Origin: CAYTLW01 sp964438735
GTDB lineage: Bacteria; Myxococcota_A; UBA9042
Direction: 5' to 3'
DNA: 64,000 bases
NCBI GenBank assembly: GCA_964438735.1
Contig: CAYTLW010000031.1
Location: forward strand, 1 to 64,000
The notes under the pieces are model-generated. The model was not told the DNA's origin. It was given only the letters and a program-made list of their open reading frames with translations, and ran no database searches. The stretch's first letter is position 1; each line of letters starts with the position of its first letter. The translations under genes were made by a program, and so were the position numbers. Of the stretch, positions 32,166-41,837 are shown piece after piece.

Positions 32166-34457
32166 CTAGGCAAGACCCCATCTGCGGCGCAGCCACCATT
32201 CCACCGCCAGCAGGAGCAGGAGCAGCAGCGCCGTCCACGGGCTGCTCCACAACTCCGAGCGGGCTTTTTCAGTGAGTTCGGGCAGGTCGCCGCCGCTGAC
32301 CATGGGCACAGTCTTCTTGGGCGGGCTGTCTCGCCAGACGACGCCGCCGGATGCGCGGGCCAGGGATTGTAGCAGGCTGGCGTCGGCCCCCAGGCGACGA
32401 TGCTCGGCGCCCGTCTCGCGCACCGCCAGGGCGATGGAGGCCCGCTGCAGCGCGCCGGCGACCGTCGCCTCCACCTCCATGCGATGCGCCCCCGGTCTGG
32501 CGTTGGGCCACGCGATCAGCGTGCCGCCATCGGCCTCAGTGACCGGGGCCTCCTGCCAGCCATCGTCCCCTGGGCTCGGTGCCTCCTTCAGCAGGTCGAG
32601 GACTCGGAATCGCAGCGTCACGCCGGCCATCGGCGCGCCATCGGGGCCGCGAACCATCGCCTGCACCCCGGCCGTGTGGCCGGGCTCCAACGTGGGCTGC
32701 ATCGCCCGCAGGCCGATGGCATCGTAGGCCGGATCATGGGTCAGCCAGCCGCGCAATTGCTCCAGGAAACGATGGTAGTCCGCCCGGGTCGCCGCCCGAT
32801 CTTCGGCATCTCCACCGGGGAACGCCCAGCGCCAGAGACCATCGGTGGCCACCACCGCCACGCGCCCCTGCTCGCGATCGGCGACGGCGACCAACGGGGT
32901 GTCGTCATCGGAGGCCGCCAGCACGATGCCATCGGGCCGCGCGCCCAACGCCGTGTTGTGGCCGACCAGGGTGTTGCGCTTCCAGGCGTCGTCGTTGCTC
33001 GCCTGGTCGTCCGCCAGGCGGGTCACCGGGTGATTGCGACCGGCGGCCGTCAGGCGGGGAGAGAATCGAGCCTCCCGGTAGCCCAGGTCGGCGCCAGGTG
33101 CCCGCAACTCCACCGGTAGCCAGCCTGCCAGCGCAGTGCTGCCATGGCCGCCCGCCGACAGCGATTGATGGCCGCCGAAGATCGCGAAGGCGCCCCCTTG
33201 GCGAACGAAGTCTCGCAGAAGTGGCAGGTAGCGCCCGATCTCGAATGGCACGAACTGAAAATCCTGGAAGATCACAAGGTCGAAGTCGTGCAACGCCTTC
33301 TCGAAGAGCTCGCGTGTGGGGAAGGGAATCAGGGTCGTGTCGCGCGCCCGGACGTAGAAGCGAGCGCCCTGGCCGACCATGACGTAGAACGAGATGAGAT
33401 CCACCGAAGGGTCGGCGTTGAGGTGGGTGCGCAGAAAGCGGGTATCCCACGACGGGTGACCCGCCAGGTGCATGACGCGGGTTCGATCGCGGAGCACCTT
33501 GATGGTGGCGTGACCGGTATTGTTCACCACCGTGGCCTCGTCGGGCAGCGCGCTGATCGTGGCGCTCAGGACGTGGGGTCCGGTCCGTTGCGGCTGCACC
33601 TCCATGCGCAGCGTGCGTCGTTCCGGTCCCATCAGAGGCACGGCCTCGTCCGCGATGGGGGTGCCGTCCAGGCGCAGAATGACCCTCGCCTGGCCACCCT
33701 CGCTGCCATAACCCAGAACTTCGATGTCGACCGCCACCGGCAGTACGTTGCGAACGAAGGCGTGGCTACTGGCCCGAACGGCGGTCACGGCCAGGTCGCT
33801 GAGCGGTTCAGGATCCCCGATCGCCAGGCTGTGTACCGGCACGGCGAGGCGAGCCAGGATGGCGGCTGTGCGCTCGTCGAGCAGCTTGTCGGCTGTCAGG
33901 GCGCGCCGCCGGCGGATCAGGTCACCATTGTCGAGGCCATCGCTGATCAGCACCACGGCGCCGAGTCCGGGCGGACGCTTCAGGTCGCCGATCTCTGTCA
34001 GCATCGCCAGCAGATCGGTGCGCGTGCCCGTGGTCTGGTGCTGCGCGAGCTCTGCAGCGCGGATGGCGCGGACCGCGTCGCTGCCCACGTGCAGGACGAC
34101 TGGATTGCGTTCGGCCAGCGTGCGGGCCGCCTTCACGGCGCGTTCCCAGCGGCTGAGCGCGCCCCCGCGATGGGCCATGGAGGCGGAGTCGTCGACGATC
34201 ACGGCGACCACCCGGCCGCCGCTGCGCTGCCGTTCCTCGACCCAGGTCGGCTCCAGGAAGACGACGAAGAGGAGCGACAGGAGCGCGACGCGCAACGCCA
34301 GCAGCAGCGCCCGCTTGCGCAAGTCGTCCAGCGGCCGCAGGTTCCACCACGACAGGGCCAGCACCAGCAGCGCCACCCCGGCCACCAGCAGGCGGGCGCC
34401 GAGCCCCCAGTCCAGGGTCCATTCGAGCGTTGCGAGCATCAAGGAGCTAGCGACCAT
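32166..34457 (-). CDS. Membrane protein with VWA and glutamine-amidotransferase-like domains
   Basis: Residues 20-68 form two membrane helices, then a VWA domain with a DDSAS metal-ion site (89-93) and VLISDGLDN. The middle contains a flavodoxin/GATase1-like region (VMHLAGHPSWDTRFLRTHL, FAIFGGHQSLSAGG). The C-terminus has a final helix (WTALLLLLLLAVEWW) and a basic tail. The layout equals the first half of the 53349-56120 protein. Such proteins occur beside MoxR/DUF58/DUF4159 genes and are thought to take part in envelope or metal-dependent complex assembly. It overlaps the DUF4159 gene by 11 bases. Confidence 0.75.
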   Translation of the reverse strand: MVASSLMLATLEWTLDWGLGARLLVAGVALLVLALSWWNLRPLDDLRKRALLLALRVALLSLLFVVFLEPTWVEERQRSGGRVVAVIVDDSASMAHRGGALSRWERAVKAARTLAERNPVVLHVGSDAVRAIRAAELAQHQTTGTRTDLLAMLTEIGDLKRPPGLGAVVLISDGLDNGDLIRRRRALTADKLLDERTAAILARLAVPVHSLAIGDPEPLSDLAVTAVRASSHAFVRNVLPVAVDIEVLGYGSEGGQARVILRLDGTPIADEAVPLMGPERRTLRMEVQPQRTGPHVLSATISALPDEATVVNNTGHATIKVLRDRTRVMHLAGHPSWDTRFLRTHLNADPSVDLISFYVMVGQGARFYVRARDTTLIPFPTRELFEKALHDFDLVIFQDFQFVPFEIGRYLPLLRDFVRQGGAFAIFGGHQSLSAGGHGSTALAGWLPVELRAPGADLGYREARFSPRLTAAGRNHPVTRLADDQASNDDAWKRNTLVGHNTALGARPDGIVLAASDDDTPLVAVADREQGRVAVVATDGLWRWAFPGGDAEDRAATRADYHRFLEQLRGWLTHDPAYDAIGLRAMQPTLEPGHTAGVQAMVRGPDGAPMAGVTLRFRVLDLLKEAPSPGDDGWQEAPVTEADGGTLIAWPNARPGAHRMEVEATVAGALQRASIALAVRETGAEHRRLGADASLLQSLARASGGVVWRDSPPKKTVPMVSGGDLPELTEKARSELWSSPWTALLLLLLLAVEWWLRRRWGLA

Positions 34458-35226
34458 CTCTGGACCTGCCGCCGTCCTTGCTGCGGCCCCGCCGATGCTT
34501 CAACAGGTGAGTGACGTGGGTGTGATCGTCCTTGTAATCCAGGCACAGGGCGTACATGACCAGGTTGATGGCCAGCCGGTGCGCCCGCTCGCGCTGCGGC
34601 TCTCCGCCGGGCACCGCGCGCAGGGCCGGACCGCCCGCCGGCGAGCGAAGGAAGGCGCCGGAGAGATCGTCCCGGATGTAGATCACGGCGTAGTGTTTGC
34701 CGATGCGAATGCCTTCGAGGTAGCCGGCATCAGCGCGCCGACCGACCGGCCGCGAGAGGCGATAGAAGCTTCGGTACAGCACATGGGTGGCAGCGATGCG
34801 CTCAAAACGGCGATCGGTGGCTTGTCGGAAGAGGCTGCGAATCTGTCGATCGTAGGCTTCCGACGGGCCCGCTCGGCCCGTGTCATCCACGATGATCAGG
34901 CCGCCCGTGAGCAGGTGCCGGCGCAGGTTGGCCAGCGCGGTGGCGCTCGGCTTGGGCAGGGGCCGGTCGCCGCCCAGGTAGAGCAGCGGGTGGTTGAAGA
35001 TGGCCTTGTCTGCGGGCTTCACGACGGCTGTCCGGTGGGCGATGTCCACGCTGGTCCGCAGGCGGACCTCCTGGGCCCAGGCCGCCAGCGCCGAATCGAC
35101 CCCCCGTGGCGCGGGGCCCATCTGCAGGCGGGCCAGGCGGACCAGGTGATCGGCCGGTCGCGGCGCCGCATGCGCGGTTGACGCCAGGATCGCCAGACCG
35201 ACAAGCGGGGCAAACCGTCGCAGCAT
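34447..35226 (-). CDS. DUF4159-domain exported protein
   Basis: A 259-residue protein with a signal peptide (MLRRFAPLVGLAILASTAHA) and a domain resembling DUF4159 (HPLLYLGGDRPLP, LRRHLLTGGLIIVDDTGR, HVLYRSFYRLSRPVG). Start ATG 35226 has a GGAGG site about 10 bases upstream; the upstream frame to 35430 lacks one and is not signal-like. DUF4159 genes cluster with MoxR, DUF58 and VWA genes; here only the VWA/GATase gene follows, while the other partners are near 46-56 kb. Confidence 0.75.
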   Translation of the reverse strand: MLRRFAPLVGLAILASTAHAAPRPADHLVRLARLQMGPAPRGVDSALAAWAQEVRLRTSVDIAHRTAVVKPADKAIFNHPLLYLGGDRPLPKPSATALANLRRHLLTGGLIIVDDTGRAGPSEAYDRQIRSLFRQATDRRFERIAATHVLYRSFYRLSRPVGRRADAGYLEGIRIGKHYAVIYIRDDLSGAFLRSPAGGPALRAVPGGEPQRERAHRLAINLVMYALCLDYKDDHTHVTHLLKHRRGRSKDGGRSRDGR

Positions 35227-35359
35227 CTCGGCGAACCTCCGGCGCGGGGCCGTGCCCGTGGTCAGCCCTTGTGGGGGCAGCTGCAAACGCCGCAGCGTGG
35301 GGCGGCTGCAGGCTAGACAGCCGATCGGGAGGATACAAGCCATGCTCGGACGAGCGCAT

Positions 35360-37834
35360 TCAGCGAACGCGGCCCGCGAGATCAAACGTAGTTGGCTGTG
35401 CACCAGCCACCACCGTGATCGTCGCGTCACCCGCCTCCTGGATCCAACAGGTCGCGCGACGGCGCACGGGCGGCGACAGGCGCATCTGGTTCGGCAGAGC
35501 GTCGTTTGTCAGGGTCTCCACCGGGCACTTGCGTCCCGATGGCCCGACGACCTGGAGCGTCGGGGCGTGGCCGGCGGCAAGCACGCCCACATCAAGCAGG
35601 CCATCGGCCGGCACCTGGATGACCCAGGCCAGCTTGGCTTGTGCACACAGGCGCAGTTGGCCGATCAACGCGGGCTGTTGCGCGGCCTGCTGAGCGGTCA
35701 GGATGCGCACCGGCTCGGTGTTGGACAGCCCATCGTAACGATCCGGCGGACAGCCTGCGGCAGCTTCCACCCATGGGCGAATCACGATCGGCGGGGTCGG
35801 TGAAGCCAGTCCACGCAGGGCGAGGGCCAGCAAGCCTGTCGCGCCGGTCGCCATGGTCGCGTTGATCCCCTGACCGTCCACCTGCCAGGGCCCCGCCGGG
35901 CCGAACGCCGGCCAAGGCGCGGTGGTGATCGGCAGCGCGGTGGTGATCGGCAGCCCGATGGCGTCGATCGACACCGCCTGGGCTTGCGGCGGCTGGCTCA
36001 GCGGTACCGAGATCGAGGCGTCGGAGTCGGTGTTGCGCGCCAGCCCGACGATCACTGTACTCGCCTGCGGCAGGCGGACCACGCTGTCCTGGAAGGAAGG
36101 CAGCCAGCGACCCGCGGGCGGCGTCGGCGGGAGCGCGGGCACGCGGCGCACGTGGACCATCTGCATCGCGCGACCTGGATTGACTACCGCCACCTGAGTG
36201 CCTGGAAACTCGTCGAATGGCAGATGCAGGGTGCCGAATCGTTGCCATCTGCGCACGGTCCGCTCCTGCAGATCGAGCGCCTCGACCTCGTACGGGTTGT
36301 CTCCACTCCGCCAGCGCAACGCGTTGCCCGGTCCCACTTGGGGCAAGGCGATGATGCGTCGCTCCCCCGGACACAGCCCCACCGCCACGGTCGACGCTTT
36401 GGGTAACTGCAAAGGGGCGAGTGCCGCATGGGTTGTCCACAGGCAGGATTCGGCTGTTCGGCGGATCTCCACGTGGGCGGATGTGGGCACCTGGCTGACC
36501 AACCGCAGCGTCAGCTCCCGTGCAGCTGACGTCGACGGCACAGAGCAGACCGTACGCTCGCCAACACCCTTGCAGATCACCTCGTCGCCAGCTTGCACAG
36601 CCAACTCCGCTGTCGGCCAACCCTGTGGTGCCGAGGCGATCACCACCAGGGCCGCGCCCGGCTGCTGTTGGATTCGCGCTGTCGTCGCAGACTCCGGGCA
36701 GATTCGGTGGTCGCTGTGACCGTCCGGCTCCAGCTGCAAGCCACCGGCAGGCGAAGGCGGCCCGGCGGTACAGGTAGACCCCACGCCCACCAGCGCCACG
36801 CCCTGGCGCGGCCACCGACCAGCGCGGCTGCAGACACCCAGCAGTGGGTCGTCCACATCGGTGGCCTCGACAGACACCGCCACCAGGCCGTTGCTCTCGC
36901 CCAGCGGCGGCAAGGAAGCGCGTCCCAGCGCCAGTTGACCAGTTCGCGTCGTCGTGGAGTCACCGGGGAAGGGCCCCGTGCGAAGCGTCCAGCGGTCGGC
37001 GATCGAGTCCACATCGCTCGCAGTTACCAGCAACGGCAGATCGGTCGCCTGCGCGGCGGAGATCTGTGGGGCCAGATTCACCTGGACCACCGGCGCCGAA
37101 CCGCCGCAGAGCGCCGCCGCGTGGCGGTTGTGCAGCTCGACCGCCAACTGATGGCTGTGGACTGCGCCGCCAGGACCCACCGCCCGCAGCCCGATCCGGT
37201 AGCGATCGGCTGTGCGCAACTGCCTCTCATCGGGCCGAAAACGCAGCGCATAGTGGCCCTTGCCGAGCACCATGAGTTCGGCGTTATCCGGTGCATCGGC
37301 TTCCAGTTCGATGGGGGCGCCCAGCAGGTCGGTGGTATCGCTGCGCACGGTCCACCGGCCGCTTCGTTGCCACGTCAGATCGAGCACAACGTGATTCGGC
37401 GCCGCCATGCCGGTCGGCAGCGTCTGGGCGACGGCCTGGATCGAACCGGCGCTGATCACCGTGGCCCCGGAGTCATCCTCGCCGAGTACCTCGATCGCGT
37501 AGACGGGACCTGCTCTTCTGGGCGTGCCGGGTGGGTTGGGCCACAGATCGAACGCCGTGGGCGTCCACACCAGCTCGGCGCCCGCCGGACCTTCCAGCAA
37601 CGTCATGCCCGTGGGCGACTGGCGCAGCTGCCAGCGGATCGTGCCCTGGGCGCCGACCGGCGCAAGCTCGTGGCTCCACGTGCTACCGACCACCACCTCG
37701 TGGGCGCCGACCGCCGGCAACGACCAGCGTGCCGGTTGCGTGTCGTCACCGCAGCCAAGCAGCCCGGCCAGCAGACTCGCCAGCGCCACCGTCCGGTGGC
37801 ACACTGCGGGCCTGGATGCGGGTCCCCCGGCCAT
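35360..37834 (-). CDS. Large lipoprotein of unknown function
   Basis: 824 residues. The lipobox LLGC (25-28, Cys 28) follows a clear hydrophobic segment. The mature part is rich in beta-strand, Pro, Gly and Thr. Near the C-terminus are strand-rich modules that recall PPC or jelly-roll domains. ATG 37834 has a GAGGAG site and is preferred over GTG 37882, since the latter would push into the divergent gene at 37871. Residues around 650 contain LPITTA twice, from an exact 18-base tandem duplication at 35919-35954. No catalytic motif was recognised. Confidence 0.6.
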   Translation of the reverse strand: MAGGPASRPAVCHRTVALASLLAGLLGCGDDTQPARWSLPAVGAHEVVVGSTWSHELAPVGAQGTIRWQLRQSPTGMTLLEGPAGAELVWTPTAFDLWPNPPGTPRRAGPVYAIEVLGEDDSGATVISAGSIQAVAQTLPTGMAAPNHVVLDLTWQRSGRWTVRSDTTDLLGAPIELEADAPDNAELMVLGKGHYALRFRPDERQLRTADRYRIGLRAVGPGGAVHSHQLAVELHNRHAAALCGGSAPVVQVNLAPQISAAQATDLPLLVTASDVDSIADRWTLRTGPFPGDSTTTRTGQLALGRASLPPLGESNGLVAVSVEATDVDDPLLGVCSRAGRWPRQGVALVGVGSTCTAGPPSPAGGLQLEPDGHSDHRICPESATTARIQQQPGAALVVIASAPQGWPTAELAVQAGDEVICKGVGERTVCSVPSTSAARELTLRLVSQVPTSAHVEIRRTAESCLWTTHAALAPLQLPKASTVAVGLCPGERRIIALPQVGPGNALRWRSGDNPYEVEALDLQERTVRRWQRFGTLHLPFDEFPGTQVAVVNPGRAMQMVHVRRVPALPPTPPAGRWLPSFQDSVVRLPQASTVIVGLARNTDSDASISVPLSQPPQAQAVSIDAIGLPITTALPITTAPWPAFGPAGPWQVDGQGINATMATGATGLLALALRGLASPTPPIVIRPWVEAAAGCPPDRYDGLSNTEPVRILTAQQAAQQPALIGQLRLCAQAKLAWVIQVPADGLLDVGVLAAGHAPTLQVVGPSGRKCPVETLTNDALPNQMRLSPPVRRRATCWIQEAGDATITVVAGAQPTTFDLAGRVR
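35919..35954. repeat. 18-base perfect tandem duplication
   Basis: Two exact copies (35919-35936 and 35937-35954) within the large lipoprotein gene, coding LPITTA twice. It keeps the reading frame. Confidence 0.9.
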
Positions 37835-37870
37835 GGTCGTCTCCTCGAACCGGATCCTGCGGAGGCCTGA

Positions 37871-39115
37871 ATGCCCCGACACTCAGCAACGATAGCAGCT
37901 TGGGCCGCCCTTTGTGCCGGCCTGACCTCACTCCTCCTGGCCGGCTGCGCCAAGGACAAGCCCTCGCCTGCACCGAAGCCGGCCACGGCCAGCGCGCCCG
38001 AAGCCGCCGCCGAGCCGGCGCCGCCGCCCAAGCCGGTTGATATCGGCATGGACGAAAAGAAATACGTCCAGGCAGCGACACTCGAACGCTGCGCTCGCGC
38101 TGGCGGCGAGACCGCTGCGGACTCCCGGACGGTAGCCATCGACCTGATCGCTGGCCGACCTTTCCAGCCCGTCACCCCGGAAGCGGTGGCAGCCGCGGTG
38201 AAGAAGGTCAAGGCGGCGGCGGCCCTGCCGACGGGCGGTACAGCAACGGATAAGGACGCCCCCGCGGAGGGGACCGAAGAGGCGGCGCGAACGCCGGCTG
38301 GACGTTGGGCATCGGCTCCTTCAGATGCTGCCCACGTGGGCCGTTACGAGCGCGCCAACACACTGCTCAGCAAGCGGCCCGACCTCAGCAAGCGCATCGC
38401 CGAAGGCGTCCGGGATTGCGTCTATGCGCCGGAGCTCGGTCGCGTTGAGCGTGAGCTGATCGACCGCTACGTGGCCACCTTCGTCGACATCACTTGCGCC
38501 GCGGAACGATTGCGAGACGACAAGGGCAAGACCGATGAGGTCGCACACGCCCACGAAGCGGCCCGATTGTTCTCGGAAAAGGGCTTCAAGGCGGCCGAGT
38601 TCGCCCGCCTGGGCGTGATCTTCGGCCGATTCCCTGCCATCGAGAAGGCGATGTACGATGGCCGGCGCAAGAACTGCCCCGATCCGCGAGAGATTGCGGC
38701 CAAGAAGGCCGTCAATGGCGCTTACCTGGGTTCATTCGATGGCACGCGATCCGGAACGCTGACACTGACCGCCGAGGACGGGTCTTTGACCGGCACCATC
38801 GTGTTCGCGCCGGTAGGCAAGGCCAAGGCCGACAAGCCGGCCAAAGCCGACATATGGCCCGTTCGGGGGGCCATCAGCGACAGTCATGTGCACCTGTTGG
38901 CGACCCGGGAATTGGAGTTCGTGCGCCTGGAGGCGCGCAAGGCCAAGGAGGGCTATGCGGGTCGCTGGCAGGCTGAACTCGATTTCAAGAAGTTGAGCGG
39001 ACGCTGGCAGATGAAGCGACCACCGCCGCCCAAACCCAAGGTCGACAGCCCGACGCCGACAGCGGCCAAGGCGCCTGCAGTCGCTCCGGCAGCCGCCCCA
39101 GCACCTGCGAAATAG
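37871..39115 (+). CDS. Lipoprotein of unknown function, Ala/Pro-rich
   Basis: 414 residues with lipobox LAGC (23-26, Cys 26) after a signal helix, then a Pro/Ala-rich linker. The middle (residues 90-250) looks helical (GFKAAEFARLGVIFGRF). From about residue 290 there is a strand-rich segment (GAYLGSFDGTRSGTLTLT...GSLTGTIVF) ending in a KPPPPKPK and Ala-rich tail. The start is 36 bases from the divergent large lipoprotein, with a GGAGG site at 37861-37865. Function unknown. Confidence 0.65.
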   Translation: MPRHSATIAAWAALCAGLTSLLLAGCAKDKPSPAPKPATASAPEAAAEPAPPPKPVDIGMDEKKYVQAATLERCARAGGETAADSRTVAIDLIAGRPFQPVTPEAVAAAVKKVKAAAALPTGGTATDKDAPAEGTEEAARTPAGRWASAPSDAAHVGRYERANTLLSKRPDLSKRIAEGVRDCVYAPELGRVERELIDRYVATFVDITCAAERLRDDKGKTDEVAHAHEAARLFSEKGFKAAEFARLGVIFGRFPAIEKAMYDGRRKNCPDPREIAAKKAVNGAYLGSFDGTRSGTLTLTAEDGSLTGTIVFAPVGKAKADKPAKADIWPVRGAISDSHVHLLATRELEFVRLEARKAKEGYAGRWQAELDFKKLSGRWQMKRPPPPKPKVDSPTPTAAKAPAVAPAAAPAPAK

Positions 39116-39157
39116 TCGGGCCCCATCGCCGGCAGTGATCTGGACCACGCGCTGGCT

Positions 39158-40567
39158 TCACTTGCGGGCGGTATCGCCCAGCACCAGATAGCCCACGAAG
39201 TCGAAGTCGATCTCGATTCTGCCCTTCTGAGCCCGCACGCCGGCGATGGCCATCTTGTGCGTGGTGACCTTCAGCGGCACGTGCTGTCCGGAGATCTTCA
39301 GCGGCTTGGCCAGACCTGCCAGTAGCCGCCGCGCCCGGGACTCCACGGAGCGGCGCGGCCAGAGCAGGTGGGCCCGCGCGATCTCCTGCAGGCGCTCGCG
39401 ACGGAGGGCGACCGCCAGGTCCGCCAGGGCATCGTCGGTCTGCACGGCGAGGTGGATCTTCTGCAAGCCGATCTTCTCCTTGCCGGCTTCGGGGCGTCCC
39501 CACAAGAGCACATTGCCGCTGACCTTTCGGTGCCAGTCCATGCCCAGCCAACGCGAGATCACTTCGCCCTGAATCGCTGCCTTTGCCAGCACCGCGGAGC
39601 CGGAGGTGGCCAGCTTCAGGTCGGTGATCTGCACCCAACCCTGTTGCGTGCGGATTCGCCCCTTTGCTTTCAGCTTGCGCGCCAGTTCGCCCTCGATGGC
39701 CGCCAGCGCGATGCCGACCGGGAGCCGCAGGCGCGTCTGCGGATGAACCAGCCCAGGTGCGACCTTCAGATCGATGTCGGACGGCCTCGCCAGGCCAGCG
39801 GTGCACGGTCGTTCGACGGTCGGCCGGGCGATGACGCTCACGCTCCAACGCACGAATCCGGGGTCGACGTCTGGCGCACCCACGCGGAGTTGCCCCGGAC
39901 GCAGCTTCAGGCAGGCGCCGTCGGGCAGCGGCACCGGTCTGGCCAGCGCTTCCCGCACCGGTCGCAGGACGTCCACCAACGGCATGGCCACCTTGCCCAC
40001 TTCGCGGCTCAACATCGGACCCACCCGGGCGCGCAGCATGTCTTCGAGTTGCTCGTACAGGATCGCCGTCGACCGCGCGATGGTGCGTCGCCCCAGCCGT
40101 ACCGCAGCCTTGGGGCGGCGCAGGCGCAACCGGCCATCAGCGGCCAATTCTGGCCGGGCGCAGACCGTCACATCGGCCGGCATCTTGTGTGCCAGCCGTT
40201 TGCCCATCCAGCTGACCGAGCCGACTCCCTCGAAGGGCAGGGTCAGGCAGAGCCGGGCCCCCTCCGCCCGCACCCTGGCCCGGCCCTTGCGTTCGACGCG
40301 AAGCTTCCAAGACGCCAGCGTGGCGTCACGCCCCAACTCGATGGGCTCGATGCGCACCCCGTCCACCATGGCGGCCAGCCGGGCATGAGCCAGACGCGCG
40401 ACGACCGAGATATGAGAACGTTCCGGCGCCGGCGCCAGGGGCGGCGGTCGGCCGAGATCTGGTTCAGGCGCCTGCAGGTGGATGGCGCAGCCGCTGCAGA
40501 TCGCGAGCGTGACGCCCAGAGCCAGCGTGAAGGTCCACGCGGGCGATGGCGGCTCGCCGGTGGGCAA
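39158..40567 (-). CDS. DUF4403-like exported protein
   Basis: A 469-residue protein with a hydrophobic N-terminus ending near CSGC, a weak lipobox (Cys at about residue 27). The rest is two related strand-rich halves, including SHISVVARL, RVEPIEL-like strands and DIDLKV...LRLPVGI. This bipartite form suggests DUF4403, a lipid-binding-like family, though this is only an impression. The start is TTG 40567 with a GAGG site, overlapping nothing; the longer reading frame into 40828 is a shadow of the neighbouring Cys-rich gene. It converges with the 37871 gene. Confidence 0.55.
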   Translation of the reverse strand: MPTGEPPSPAWTFTLALGVTLAICSGCAIHLQAPEPDLGRPPPLAPAPERSHISVVARLAHARLAAMVDGVRIEPIELGRDATLASWKLRVERKGRARVRAEGARLCLTLPFEGVGSVSWMGKRLAHKMPADVTVCARPELAADGRLRLRRPKAAVRLGRRTIARSTAILYEQLEDMLRARVGPMLSREVGKVAMPLVDVLRPVREALARPVPLPDGACLKLRPGQLRVGAPDVDPGFVRWSVSVIARPTVERPCTAGLARPSDIDLKVAPGLVHPQTRLRLPVGIALAAIEGELARKLKAKGRIRTQQGWVQITDLKLATSGSAVLAKAAIQGEVISRWLGMDWHRKVSGNVLLWGRPEAGKEKIGLQKIHLAVQTDDALADLAVALRRERLQEIARAHLLWPRRSVESRARRLLAGLAKPLKISGQHVPLKVTTHKMAIAGVRAQKGRIEIDFDFVGYLVLGDTARK

Positions 40568-40575
40568 CGAAAACC

Positions 40576-41601
40576 TCAGGGGCCGCCGCCTTTGCCGCAG
40601 TAGCCGACGTCGTAGCCCTTCAGCGCCATGCACTGCAGGCCGCTGCCACAGGGCGCCTTCTCCGGCGCTACCGGATCGCATTTGCGGGCGCAGAACTTCT
40701 TGAAGTTCACCGCGTCCTGAATGCACAGGGCGCCGTGCACGCACTCGCCTCGGCCAAAGCAGACCTCGCCCACGTCGGTCTCGCCGGCCTTGTAGCACTT
40801 GGGCGGATCGTCGCCGACCTTGAGGCATTGACCGGTCTCAGGGCAGCCGCCATCGGTGGTGACGTCGCACGGCGGGACGCACTGGCCCACGTTGCCGGGC
40901 AGGGGCTTGCCACCGCTGAGGACCGCGTTGCAGGACTCGCCTGCCTTGCAGCCGGCCGCTTCGCCCTTGGTCTTGGAAGTGTCGCAGGCGGCGGTGCACT
41001 TGCCGGTGGTCGACAAGCAGAAGCTCTGCTCTGCACAATCTGACGTGTTCTCGCAGGCCTCACCGATCGCCTTCTTGCCGGCCTTGCCGCAGCGGGGTTT
41101 GGCGCCAGCCAGGCAGGTCTCGCCCTCCTTGCAGCCCGTATTCTTCACCGGGTCGCAGATGGGCGGCACGCAGTAGCCGGCATCGTCGGGCGTATTGAAT
41201 CTGGGCATCAGGTCGACGCAGGTCTCGCCTGTCTTGCACCCGCCCAGGAGATGGTCGCATCGCTGGCGACAGACCCCCTTGTCGGTGCCAATGCAGAGCA
41301 GGTCGGGGCTGCAATCGGAGTGTTGATCGCAGGGTTCGCCGGCCTTGGCGCTGCCCATGGCCACGCAGCGTTCTGCGCTGGGCTGCACACAGGCCTTGCT
41401 GGCGTCCGGATTGGTATTGGCCGACTCCGGGCAACGGGAAAACGCCGGGTCGATGCACGACTCGCCATCGCTGCACTCGGCGCTGGTGACGATGTTGCAG
41501 ACCCGGGTCTCCGGGTCGAAGCAGCCGGCGAACCCGACGGCCAACAACAGCGTCAGCGTGGCGCAGGCCCGGCATCGTGCGCGTACACACCTGACCTTCA
41601 T
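40576..41601 (-). CDS. Cys-rich lipoprotein
   Basis: 341 residues. The signal segment ends in FAGC, an imperfect lipobox with Cys 27. The mature protein contains many disulphide-type repeats: CSDGESCID, CDQHSDCSPDLLC, CKTGETC, CKEGETCL and CVHGALCIQ, with spacing like EGF or trypsin-inhibitor-like units. Such proteins are common as surface components in Myxococcota. The start ATG 41601 has a GGGGGAGGG site. It is 8 bases upstream of the DUF4403-like gene, and both probably form one transcript. Confidence 0.65.
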   Translation of the reverse strand: MKVRCVRARCRACATLTLLLAVGFAGCFDPETRVCNIVTSAECSDGESCIDPAFSRCPESANTNPDASKACVQPSAERCVAMGSAKAGEPCDQHSDCSPDLLCIGTDKGVCRQRCDHLLGGCKTGETCVDLMPRFNTPDDAGYCVPPICDPVKNTGCKEGETCLAGAKPRCGKAGKKAIGEACENTSDCAEQSFCLSTTGKCTAACDTSKTKGEAAGCKAGESCNAVLSGGKPLPGNVGQCVPPCDVTTDGGCPETGQCLKVGDDPPKCYKAGETDVGEVCFGRGECVHGALCIQDAVNFKKFCARKCDPVAPEKAPCGSGLQCMALKGYDVGYCGKGGGP

Positions 41602-41747
41602 GACGCCCTCCCCCGGGTCGTCGACCACCGAAATCATCACCGCGCGGTCGTCGTGACGGCGATCGTGCAGGATTCGACATCGACGTGCAATTGGGCCGCG
41701 TCGTGTCGCCGGCCAGGAGTCGCCGCCTTCCTCCTGTGGTCGCCGCC

Positions 41748-41776
41748 TTGCCCTGCTCCCGGCGGACGCTTAGGCT
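41748..41776 (+). promoter_or_regulatory. Weak sigma-70-type promoter candidate upstream of the alpha/beta hydrolase
   Basis: TTGCCC (41748-41753), a 17-base spacer and TAGGCT (41771-41776). Both hexamers match the consensus only partly, and in GC-rich DNA such matches arise by chance. It is placed about 60 bases before ATG 41838, in the divergent region shared with the Cys-rich lipoprotein gene. Confidence 0.25.
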
Positions 41777-41837
41777 TGCGGCCGGTCCAATCGTCGCCGC
41801 GGCGTCGGCCACTCCGAGCCCCCGCGAAGGAGCCTGC

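Noticed and set aside
40568..40828. Extension of the DUF4403-like protein upstream
   Set aside because: It lies in the coding region of the Cys-rich lipoprotein in another frame and looks like a shadow; TTG 40567 has a GAGG site.
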